This document shows positions 1 to 11,096 of a stretch of 64,000 bases of DNA, one piece after another. The notes below the pieces were generated by a model. That model saw only the letters and a list, made by a program, of their open reading frames with translations, ran no database searches and had not been told where the DNA came from. The position numbers and the translations under genes were made by a program. The stretch lies in the NCBI RefSeq assembly GCF_000003815.2, contig NC_049981.1, positions 12,369,625 to 12,433,624 on the forward strand. The letters are read 5' to 3'. The stretch comes from Branchiostoma floridae (lineage: Eukaryota; Chordata; Leptocardii; Amphioxiformes; Branchiostomatidae). Numbering within the stretch: position 1 is the stretch's first letter; the number at the start of each line of letters is the position of its first letter.

Positions 1-3
1 TAC

Positions 4-3000
4 CTTGGCAAAAAAAATCTGTCTCCGTCCATTGCCCATCTGCAGTGCATGTTCTGACTATGACATCACCGGAAATGACGTGATATCCCGGGGAACATGG
101 GTAGGTGCAATTCTCCCCCAGCAGATAAGGACAGTCACACACAGGTCCGGTAGTGTTGGCTTGAGTAGGCGGGTCAACACACACTCCTGGATATCCATCT
201 GAAAAAAAGCTCAGTTTACAACTAGGAATCGCGTAACGTTAAATGACACTATAGACTCACTGGTTGGTACATCAAAAGAAATCAAAATTTCTCACCTAGT
301 GCACAGTTGAATCTGAAGTCTCCAGGAGCAGCCATGGTCTTGTAACCTGCTTGTATGATAGTGTCTGTGACCGGCTGAGGGTCTGTCCAGCTCATGAAGG
401 GTTCCACCTCTCCACCCCTGCCCACACCAACACTCCCTCCTCTTGACCAGCAAATCCAGAATCTTCGAAACTCTTCAGCCGATGTTATGTCTACATATTT
501 GATAGAACTAAAGCAATACATCACCCACATAAAAAACAAAAGCACTCGTGAGACGAAGTTCAAGATATAGAGGGCAACAGACTCTCGATTTAAGGCGATG
601 TATGAATCAGTCAATAACAAAGGGCACACAAGCTTAGTCACGTCTGGAACCACACGATTCTTGCTGCAGCGCCCCCTTGCAGCGCAAAGGAAATTACTGC
701 CCTGGTAATGGTAGCAAATGTTTTGTCCGACCCACCAATCCAAACAAAAACTTTCGTAACGTTGAATTTGGTACGTGTATTTTTTTCAAATAGCAACAGT
801 ATGGTTAATAACTACCTGGTGTGTTTTGAGTTGCAAAGACAGTGATATCGGTCCGCACGACTCTGGCAATGTCGGACTCTCCCGACCGGAGGATGACGCG
901 ATACCCGTCATGGCCCACCGTGTCCAGCCGGATGACGCAGGTCCCAGTGGTGTCGAGCTTGACCTCGAAGATGAATGGTGAGGTGGGTACCATAGGAAGA
1001 TCCCATGACAGCTCAAATCTGTTCTCACCGTCTCGGTGCTTCGTGATTGGACAGGGTTCTGGGTTGGAAAAGAAAAAAATATTTCGGACGATATTCCCCC
1101 CCAGAAGTATGATATCTTGACTCTTACAAGAAGAAGACTTGATATGTCTGCCGAAACTTTAAAGAAGCTCAGAAGAAAAGAATGGCTCAGAGAATATGTT
1201 GATTATCTTGTTAAACAGTTTGTAAATGTGCTACCTTTTGTCTTTTGCCGAGGAGGAAATGTAGTGTATTGTTAGATATTACATGTACGTCAAACGCAGG
1301 CATAGGTGCACTTCGAACATACTCAAAACTATATGGCAACCTATCAGACTTCGATAGCATTACTAAGCTAAGACAATATCAATAATCATTGTAAAAAGAC
1401 GGGTGTTAGCGAAACTATAAAAACAGAAACATGCAATTGCATGGAAGTGAAGGTAACAAAACGTTTACTAATTAAGTAAAAGAAACGAATGCAAGCTTGA
1501 GTTAAGCGTCTATAAAGTTTATCCACAAAGAAATAATACTGCTGAATGTGTGTAATGTACCATACCAGAACAGTTATGTCCGTCTTCGGCAAGAATAAGC
1601 CCCTCATTGCAGGAACAGTTGTAACTGCCTACGGTATTGGTGCAGGTCTGGTTACAACTGCCATTCTGAATGGTGCACTCATCAATATCTACCAATAGGA
1701 GAACATAGATATGTCAGAGTGATTCTTTGCTTTGTCTGAACATTTCCATACCTCATTGTGATCCTTTAGTTGGGATCTGGCATAGTATATGCATAGCATT
1801 GCGTTGTATATATGTCCTATGAGGTTTGTAGGTAGTTGTCTTAAGTTTCTAGATTTGGAAGAAAATTGAATTCTACATCGTAACTAGGGCTTCAAATTTT
1901 AACCTGCAGAGTCATTTAGGCGTGATTATTTTGTATACCTTTGCAGAAAAGATCAGTCTCCGTCCACAGCCCATCTGCAGTGCACGTTCTGCTTATTACG
2001 TCACCGGAAATGACGTGATATCCCGGGGAACATGGGTAGGTACAGTTCTCCCCCAGCAGATAAGGACAGTCACACACAGGTCCGGTAGTGTTGGCTTGGG
2101 TCGGTGGGTCAACACACACTCCTGCAAATCCATCTGAATAGAATAGAAGTTTATTCCTTTTTTTGATTTGTCATAAAACGTGAATGAAACAAATGTACAA
2201 TACTTGCTAAATCAGCATAAACATAAATTGGTCCATTACTCATTGGTAGATATGTTTAAGGAGAATCAAAGAACTCTTGCCTTGTGAACAGTTGAACAGA
2301 AAGTCTCCGGCAGCATTTACAACCCGATATCCAGCTCTTTTGATGTTAGTGAGTGGCTGAGGGTCTGTAACGCTCAGAAACGGTTCCACCTCTCCACCCC
2401 TGCCTACACCAACACTACCGCCTTTAGACCAACACACCCAGAACCTTCGAAACTCTTCAGCTGATGTCATATCTGAAAATGATCATTTTCGAGATTAATA
2501 AATCTTCTTTACGTTAATACTTTTCCGTTTTCCATGTTGTAGTTATATGTATGTTGAAAGATTTTGAATCAGTGTCATTGTTTTATAAAATCATTCAGAT
2601 TAATCTTTTTATGAGAGGGCTTTTCATAGGCATTGAGCTTTTTGACCGACCCTCAATAGATTTGTGCGAACAATACAAAATAAAATAAAATTTATAAACT
2701 CATGCAACCTACATGTACAAAGTATACAGAACTTTTCAAAGCCATAGAAAAATGTCATAACCATGCACGTTACCTAATGAGTAGTATGTCGCAAGGTTGA
2801 CCCGAGGGCTGTCTGTGTAAACTCTCACGAGATTAGAATTTCCAGACGAGATCACCACGCGGTACCCGCCGTCATCCTGTGTGTCAAGTCGGATAGTGAC
2901 GTCACCGGTGGTGTCGACCTTGACCTCGAAGATGAAGGGCGACGAGGTGATCTCAGGAATATCCCATATCAGGTCAGTGTCATTGTCCGCATGACTTGGT

Positions 3001-4348
3001 ATCGAACAGGATGCTGCATAATAATACAAAAGGAAAATTGTCTTTAACATGTAACATAGAAATCGGCTGTAAACTTTCGCCGATAGTAAGGTAATTAAAC
3101 AACAAAGAGAGAGTATTTTTGATCAATAGAAGTGTCTTCCGACTAAAATGAACGAATTAGACTCACTGGGATTTTCGACCTCATCTCTTTGAGGATCTAA
3201 CTTGATGCACGTGTGACGTTAGAAAGGATGGGCCAAAGGCCGTTGGAAGCCGATATCGACCCCCTCGGTCTTGCTGAGAGAAGGTTGATGTAACTATGCC
3301 CACCTTTACACCTGACCTCAAACAACCTTGGACCCATAGCTGACGTCACACGCGTACGTGCCTTAAGCCATTCAGTCAGAAAGCATAAAGGGACTTGGCG
3401 ATACAGTCGAAAATTCAAGTAGTTCTGATTTTGGTAGCTTTGTTTCGCATTACAGTAATATACTAGGTTTTTATTACAAGAGTAGTATTGTGTGGCGTTG
3501 GTCTCTGAAACGATGTCCATAACCAAAGGTATTTTGTGTAACGGTTATCATAAATGTTTTGGAACCTCCAATGCAGGTTGATACAATGACAAAATTACTA
3601 GTAACGGAGGTGAATTCCATTTGTCATATTTGCATCGTCGGCAGTATCATTATCAGATGAATGATGTTTTACAAAATTGGCTTGATGTGTTCTTTTGTAC
3701 CTACTCGCTGAGTAGAACGGTAAAAGTTCGCCATCTGTAAGTTGAGGCACACCCAGTCCGCAAATTGATGCGGCTTCAAACATGCCTTGCTTTGAATGAA
3801 GTGACGCTGTGAGTGAGTTTCACATTCACATTCACATCTACGACCTTATAATATGAATAGAAAAGGGACAGGTAGTCCACATATGGTTGTTGCCTTTTTC
3901 GAACATTTTCCGTTGGCTCCGTCCTCTTGCAACTGGCGACGAGAAACTGCCATATCGCATTAGATATTTATGTTTTGAACACACCCAAAATAAGATAACA
4001 TCAATATCTGTTTTTCTTTGATAAGAGATAGTCTTCCACGTCAAAACAGTACTTTATTGAACATGAGTGTTTCTACCTGTGTAAAAATGAAAGCTTAATT
4101 TTGTCCTCCGTATAGTAACAAGGGCAGTACGTTTACCAGGTCCTACTTTGAATTTCTTCCCTACAGAAAAATTCGGTAATGTTCACCACGAATAACAAGT
4201 ATCTCTGGCGCTATCCATTTTATGGCCTAGGAAGTCGACTAGTTTTAATATCATAGAAATATGATAGCGAATAGAGCCTACCTTTTATACTTGAAACACA
4301 GATAAGAATTATAGTAAGCCTGGTGACAACATCTTGTCGTGTAGCCAT
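4..4348 (-). CDS. Secreted modular protein with two FAMeT-like/CCP/EGF cassettes (3' end outside window)
   Basis: Exons in transcript order: 4348-4282 (22-residue signal peptide, starts MATRQDVV), 3013-2774 and 2472-2281 (two halves of a Methyltransf_FA/farnesoic-acid O-methyltransferase-like domain), 2133-1939 (sushi/CCP), 1688-1566 (calcium-binding EGF, DIDEC start), then 1058-816 and 490-296 (second FAMeT-like domain) and 198-4 (second CCP). Every junction is phase 1 and every splice codon joins in frame. Splice sites are GT-AG, except the 2281 donor, which reads AAG|GC. Diagnostic motifs are SPFIFEVK, GYRV, EEFRRFW.CW and [11 protein letters not shown] in the FAMeT-like domain, and CxPGYxVISGD in CCP. 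The last donor is positions 3-1, so the gene continues off the window, probably into another EGF exon. The protein is predicted to be extracellular; the FAMeT-like domain is probably a binding module here rather than an enzyme (inference). It could instead be the 3' part of the gene that starts at 14708, with 4348 as an internal promoter. Confidence 0.82.
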
Positions 4349-5215
4349 ACTTCTAAGTGACGGGTCTATCCTCAAGAGAATCCGGAAAGAGACGGCAGTG
4401 CCCCTGGTTGTTTCGGGTCCTGCCAGTGTGCTTTTTGCGTTTCTCCCGCTTCTGATATCAAATCGTACTGTATGGTGCAACGGAAACTCCTTCCTCTGAT
4501 GAACACCCCGTACATACTAATGACTGAAGCAATCCACACATTTATGTTTGAGGATCGGTTTCGGGCAACTCCCAAGCAAACATCGTGACGTCATGAAAAC
4601 ATGGATTGAACCATGAAAATTGGAAAGGATTCTTTACTACGAACAAAAACAGACTAAAGCGATGTATATTGTCGTGTCTGAATACTTGGCAAAAAGAATA
4701 TTTTTTCACCTAGAACACAATTGTTATTCTTATAGTTATTTTCTTAGCTTTTTCCAAGCCATAATTATTCCGTTTGATTGAAGATCTATGAACCTGACAT
4801 CAACATGGGCGGGACCTAGAGATGCTGGTGATAGAGCCTGAGCTATGAAACAATAAAACTGCAACATTTTGGCGCTACGCTGTTTCAGACGAAAACAAAT
4901 TAGCAACTCTTCCTTGTTGCCGACTGTAAAACTGACATGACAATTCCGAGTCATCTATAACACATTTTCCCCTATAATCAACCGGATTCTTTTAACACAA
5001 GAAAGTCAACATTTGCAAACAAATGCGGCATATTTCATTTCATATCCATTCCATGCAAATATGAATGAATTAAAAATCACTCTTGTGCAAAAATGGAACA
5101 TTCTGAAATAATTTCTGCCCAGAATTGAACTGCATTTGCAAAGTTATCCCATGGCCCAGTTCCAAATGGAGATTTCTGTGTTTGCACATTCACGCGTGCT
5201 GATGAATTGTTGTGC

Positions 5216-5380
5216 TCTCGCGCTTCTGTGCTCTTGCGCTGCTGTGCTCTCGCGTTGCTGTACTCTCGTGTTGGTTGCTATTACTGTGCATTCGCGTTGC
5301 CTGTCGTAGTGCATTGCTGTGCTCTCGCGCTGCTGTGCTCTCGAGTTGCTGTGGCCTCGCGCTGCTGTGCTCTCACCACT
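5216..5380. repeat. Outlying diverged block of the 16-bp minisatellite
   Basis: Imperfect repeats of the GCTGTGCTCTCGCG type, related to the large array at 8222-9655 but more mutated. The block abuts the left side of the inserted segment 5381-8221, so the two blocks may be one array split by an insertion. Several frames are open only because the repeat unit lacks stop codons; no coding role is supported. Confidence 0.8.
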
Positions 5381-8221
5381 GCATGAAAACCGCTCTTTAA
5401 GCTCTCTTAAAGTGTGCTTAAGGGTGCCGTATTGGCATTCTTTAAGTTACTTTACGCAATGCTTACGCATTCGTAAATATTATGTGCGTCCGTAAACGGC
5501 ACGTAGTGGCACCCATTTAAGCAACATTTAAGCACCGTAAAGCATACTTAATTCCAAATGATTACGCTACCTTTAAGCTCTGTAAAGTTCCGTAAAAGAT
5601 GTGATTTAAGTTGTCTTAAAGTTTTCTTAAAGAGTAATTAATGGCACTCATTTAAGAGCTGTAAATCAGTTGTAAATATCGATATTTAAGCTTGATATAA
5701 GCTCCTTTATTTCGCAATGATTTTGCATACTACGATCATGTGTCAGTCAATGTATCTTTAATGTAATGTGGTGTAATGTTATGTAATTCAGGTATCCTTT
5801 CTTGTTTGTTTTTTATGGCCGGCCGTTGTTGTGTTCCACTCTTTGTACATGCACGCAACCAAATATGCCATGTTTAGCTTCACGATATATGTCTCGGCGT
5901 GATGCATTCACTCCTGGGCCAGTAGAACATCTTGCTTTCTGCATTCTTCATCCAGTTCCGTCCATTCAGATGTCTCAGGCCTCCAGGTCATCTGGAAACG
6001 ATCTTGAACTACGTAGACTTTCGTTCAGGGTTGGGGGAGATACATGCCCCAGAAATCGACTAGCCGGCGCGGCGTCGTAACTCCCCGGGCTTGATACGGG
6101 GCATGTTGCTAGGGGCCCGGGGAGTTACACCGCTGCGCTCCCTTGCCTACTCTAGGAAACCAAACTGGGTAACGAGAATACCGATCCCCGCCTGCCCAAC
6201 ACGCGCCCGCACTACCAGCTGGCCCCACTTACGTCGGCCCCCGACTATAGCTTACTTCTCCGAGAGGCAAAGCGATAATTGCTAGCTGGATCGGCAGACG
6301 GGCGGGTGTTTGGGGCCCGGGGATTGGTAAACCTATGCGCGCTGGCTCTTAGGAGTTCTGGCTTCACATGGTATCCATTGGCCGGCTAGCGCTTTCCTCC
6401 AATAAGCAGGGTGATCCAATTCTTGTCCAGGGCAGCCAGGGCCGACTGGCCAGGCTCACGGCTTTGTTGTTCTTGGTGACCGTACGGTGTTTGTGTCCTG
6501 GAGCCATTATATTCTGCGTCCCCTGGGCTGAGTTATACGTTGGAGCTGTAGCAGGTCCACACCCAAGCAAGCTACGATCACCAAATGATGACAGACTAGA
6601 TTTGAATTAGGAGCGCGAGTGCTGATTGGTCCAAATCGCGTGTTGTTTAAATTGAAACAATGATTTGCATAGTCAGCAGACATGATGGTCTAAGTTATGT
6701 GTATTGCTATTGTTATTCATAGACAGGCTTGCTGGCCATTTCACAATTGAACAATAGAGTCTAAGTCAAGGTTAACAGCCCAAGAAGGGTGTAAAATGTA
6801 TTTCAGTCTAAATACATGCTAAAAAGCTTGCCCATGCAGAAATCACGTCTAGAAATTGTACATTTTACCACCGCATAGAAAAAAAAATGAATAAGTTCAG
6901 TCAAATACAAACATGATAAGGTCAATTAAGGCCAGCGGGAAAAGTCAAATCATGAAAGTGAGCTCAGATGAGCCTGGCGGAAATCAAAGACATTAAAAAA
7001 CGTAATATAGAATGTCCTTGCAGAAATGAATTCTTATTGTGCCGAGGAAATTCAGCCCCCAGGCTGGGAGGGACTGCTGCAGCGCGTTATATCTAACAAT
7101 GAAAGTTATGAAAACATGAACTTTATGTGATCTAGTATGAACGACTTTCTGTTGTGTCTACGGTGCAATTCGGTACTTGATTGTGTTTCACAGCTTAGAA
7201 ATGGATTGAAACAAAGATGGCGTGGGCTGAGTCAGTGGATATGTAAACAAAGAAAAAATCCCGCTCGGAACTTGAATTTGTTTTTATGACCTAGATACAC
7301 CTGCTGGCTCTCATTAAACCCGCTACTTCACAATTTGTGTGCTGCAATCCATATTGGTCGATCTTTTGATACTGTGCAAGTATTTCCAAGGCTGAAAATG
7401 TGCATAATTCGAGAGAATTGGTTATCACATCGGTAAACCAAATATTTGTATGATGCTTTGTTTTGTTTTGTTTTAGTTTGCGTAGACTGCACAGGCCGTC
7501 TCCTATATGCGACGCCTTCGAATCTAAAACAATTAGGCATTGTATGCTATAGCTTTAGGATCTAAGTCCTGTTACGTTTTATGTCTTTATATCTGAAACT
7601 CTATATATCATATATATATATCAATAAATTGAACTACATATTTCTTGGCAATTATTATGACAATGCAGAGTTGGTGTTGTCCGCTTCTGCAGGACTTTTG
7701 CCTCCTCACTGTAATTATAAAAAGCGTGTGGGCAGAAGCTTTTGAATAAACTGTAGTATGACAAGATATCAAGGAGTAAAGTATTCAAAATCCATTAATT
7801 GAAGAAAAAATTAGACTGATGGCAGACGCTGCTACCCCCAACTTTAAGCAGCTTAAATAAAGCTTAAATAAACGACTTTAAACTCTCCTAATGGGCGTTT
7901 AAAAGTATCGTATACGAAATAATTACAATGAAGAGTAAAAGCGATGATTATTTTAGTCAATACATATAAACTTTGTTAGCAAAACTGCGCAAATTAATGT
8001 CATATCTTTAAGGCAAAGTTAAGTGTACCTTAACTAATATGTATAGTTATTTACATGTTTAAGTGGACTTAACGTTTTTAGTAAATGTGTCTTAAATATC
8101 AGTTTTTAGTTGTGGCATTTACGACTTCTTAAATGTAGCTTAATGATAGCTTAATCATATTCAAATGTTTAAGCTTCATTTACGAATCCCATTAAGCATG
8201 CTTAAATATCCAATTTGGTGC
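5381..8221. mobile_element. Putative inserted element splitting the minisatellite; no gene found
   Basis: This 2.8-kb segment sits between two blocks of the same 16-bp minisatellite. Its outer parts (about 5390-5720 and 7840-8220) are unusually rich in TTTAAG/CTTAAA motifs in both orientations. The extreme ends share a short inverted match: CACTGCA near 5377 and TGCAGTG near 8219. A GC-rich tract at about 6050-6600 contains self-complementary GGGGCCCGGGG stretches. The short ORFs inside show no recognisable family and no splice logic. This is consistent with a non-autonomous DNA transposon with subterminal repeats, but no clean target-site duplication is visible. Confidence 0.45.
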
Positions 8222-9655
8222 AGTGCACGCTGCTGTGCTCTCGCGCTGCTGTGCTCTCGCGCTGCTCTGCTCTCACGTTGATTTGCTCTCGCGCTGCTCT
8301 GCTCTCGCGCTGCTCTGCTCTCGCGCTGCTCTGCCCTCGCGCTGCTCTGCTCTCGCGCTGCTGTGCTCTCACGCTGCTGCCCTCGCGCTGCTGTGCTCTC
8401 GCGCTACTGTGCTCTCACGTTGATGTGATCTCGCGCTGCTCTGCTCTCACGCTGCTCTACTCTCGCGCTGCTGTGCTCTCGCGCTGCTCTGCCCTCGCGC
8501 TGCAGTGCTCTCGCGCTGCTGTGCTCTCACGTTGCTGTGCTCTCACGTTGATGTGCTCTCGCGCTGCTCTGCCCTCGCGCTGCTCTGCCCTCGCGCTGCT
8601 CTGCTCTCACGTTGATGTGCTCTCACGTTGATATGCTCTCGCGCTGCTCTGCCCTCGCGCTGCTCTACTCTCGCGCTGCTGTGCTCTCGCGCTGCTCTGC
8701 CCTCGCGCTGCTCTACTCTCGCGCTGCTGTGCTCTCGCGCTACTGTGCTCTCACGTTGATGTGATCTCGCGCTGCTCTGCCCTCGCGCTGCTCTACTCTC
8801 GCGCTGCTCTGCCCTCGCGCTGCTCTGCCCTCGCGCTGCTCTGCCCTCGCGCTGCTCTGCTCTCACGTTGATGTGCTCTCACGTTGGTGTGCTCTCGCGC
8901 TGCTCTGCCCTTGCGCTGCTCTGCTCTCGCGCTGCTGTGCTCTCGCGCTGCTCTGCGCTCACGCTGCTCTACTCTCGCGCGGCTCTGCTCTCGCGCTGCT
9001 CTGCTCTCACGCTGCTGCCCTCGCGCTGCTGTGCTCTCGCGCTGCTGTGCTCTCACGTTGATGTGATCTCGCGCTGCTCTGCTCTCACGCTGCTCTAGCT
9101 CTACTCTCGCGCTGCTGTGCTCTCGCGCTGCTGTGCTCTCACGCTGCTGCCCTCGCGCTGCTGTGCTCTCGCGCTGCTGTGCTCTCACGTTGATGTGATC
9201 TCGCGCTGCTCTGCTCTCACGCTGCTCTACTCTCGCGCTGCTGTGCTCTCGCGCTGCTCTGCCCTCGCGCTGCTCTGCTCTCGCGCTGCTGTGCTCTCAC
9301 GTTGATGTGCTCTCGCGCTGCTCTGCGCTCACGCTGCTCTACTCTCGCGCGGCTCTGCTCTCGCGCTGCTCTGCTCTCACGCTGCTGCCCTCGCGCTGCT
9401 GTGCTCTCGCGCTGCTGTGCTCTCACGTTGGTGTGATCTCGCGCTGCTCTGCTCTCACGCTGCTCTACTCTCGCGCTGCTCTGCTCTCGCGCTGCTCTGC
9501 CCTCGCGCTGCTGTGCTCTCGCGCTGATTTGCTCTCACGTTGATGTGCTCTCGCGCTGCTGTGCTCTCGCACCGCTGTGCTCTCACGTTGATGTGCTCTC
9601 GATTTGCTATGCTCTCGTGTTGCTATGCTCTCGTGTTGCTGTGCTCTCGTGTTGC
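8222..9655. repeat. 16-bp GC-rich minisatellite array, about 90 units
   Basis: Units of 16 bp, such as CTCTCGCGCTGCTCTG with variants CTCTCACGTTGATGTG and CCCTCGCGCTGCTCTG, run without interruption for about 1.43 kb. Variant units recur in blocks, suggesting higher-order amplification. Because 16 is not a multiple of three, long stop-free frames appear on both strands; they are by-products of the repeat. The array lies just downstream of the EGF exon at 9790-9918 in transcript direction and is CpG-rich compared with its surroundings. Confidence 0.93.
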
Positions 9656-9789
9656 TGGTCTATAAATTATTTAAAACGTTTCAGAAACACAAGATGCTAC
9701 ACTATGACATAGCTGAGCCTTCTGTTGATAAATCATCACGTTATAGGTACACACGTGGCAATATTCTATAACATAATGTCATGACTTAC

Positions 9790-11054
9790 ATGTACTCGAG
9801 CAGTTATGTCCGTCTCCGTCCAGTACGAACCCTTCACTACAGGAACAGTTGTAGCTGCCTACAGTGTTGGTGCAGGTCTGGGAACAGCCGTCATTCAGAG
9901 TGGAGCACTCGTCGATGTCTAAAAACAAATAGAAACATCAATATACTTAGTTAAAAACTGGAAGAGCAGATGTCATTTGTTTGAACGATGTACAAGCACA
10001 CAAGATATCTATTATTAAAGAATTTGATTTGTACCTTGGCAGAAAAAATTCGATTCTGTCCAAATCCCGTTTGATGAGCATGTTCTGGCTATGACATCAC
10101 CGGAAATGACCTGATATCCTGGGGAACATGGGTAGGTGCAGTTCTCCCCCAGCAGATAAGGACAGTCACACACAGGTCCGGTAGTGTTGGCTTGGGTCGG
10201 TGGGTCAACACACACTCCTGGAAAACCATCTGAATAGATACATAACAGATATGTTTGCTTCTGTTCATTCTAAATATTAACGAAGCGTGGTTTATTCCTG
10301 TTGCGTTGAATACCATCATCCCGTGCGAAACAAAATTAATGCTTCACACCAATGTTACCATCACGAGTAAAAGTTAAGATAGTCTAAGTTTTTTAATGCG
10401 GTATGGGGAAGTTAGCTGCTAGTCCTCTATGGTATTAGAATGCATATAGCCTGACCATCTCCTTTCAATGCCTCCTCAACCGAAGTCAAATACCGATTTT
10501 TTACACCTGGATCAAGTGAAGAAAGTCATGTTAAGTGCCTTTTCCAAGGGCATAACCGATTGGTGGCATCATCCACTGGCAGGTCTAGGCTAAATGCCAG
10601 AAATCGTCACGCCAATTGTGAAACGAAGTCACACGTAGAGAAATGAAGCAAAATATAGCTCCACCTTGTGAGCAATTGAACAGGTAGACTCCGGAAGCAT
10701 TGCCAAGTCTGTAGCCGACTCGACTGATGTCAGGGACAGACTTAGGGTCCGTCCAGCTCATGAAGGGTTCCACCTCTCCACCCCTGCCCACACCAACACT
10801 CCCTCCTCTTGACCAGCAAATCCAGAACCTCCGAAACTCTTCAGCCGATGTGATGTCTGCAAAGTACGAGATGGTAATCATTATGAAAAATTGCGCAATG
10901 TTTGTGTATTGTGAAATAATATATACGTGATGGGAGCCTACAGGTGTACTCTTACTGCGCTTGCGTCAAGCTTGCGTCACTGCGGCGGGTGTTCGCTCAC
11001 GGCGTCACTGTTTTCTTACCTGCCCTCATTTTTTTATAATATTATATATGTATA

Positions 11055-11096
<42 letters not shown>

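Noticed and set aside
282-743. 153-codon minus-strand ORF as one exon
   Set aside because: Only 296-490 matches the paralogous FAMeT exons and is bounded by splice sites; the rest is intron that happens to be open.
8215-9543. Many overlapping ORFs (Leu/Cys/Ser-rich or Ala/Arg/Glu-rich) on both strands
   Set aside because: They are all readings of the 16-bp minisatellite, whose unit lacks stop codons; no start context, domain or splice logic.
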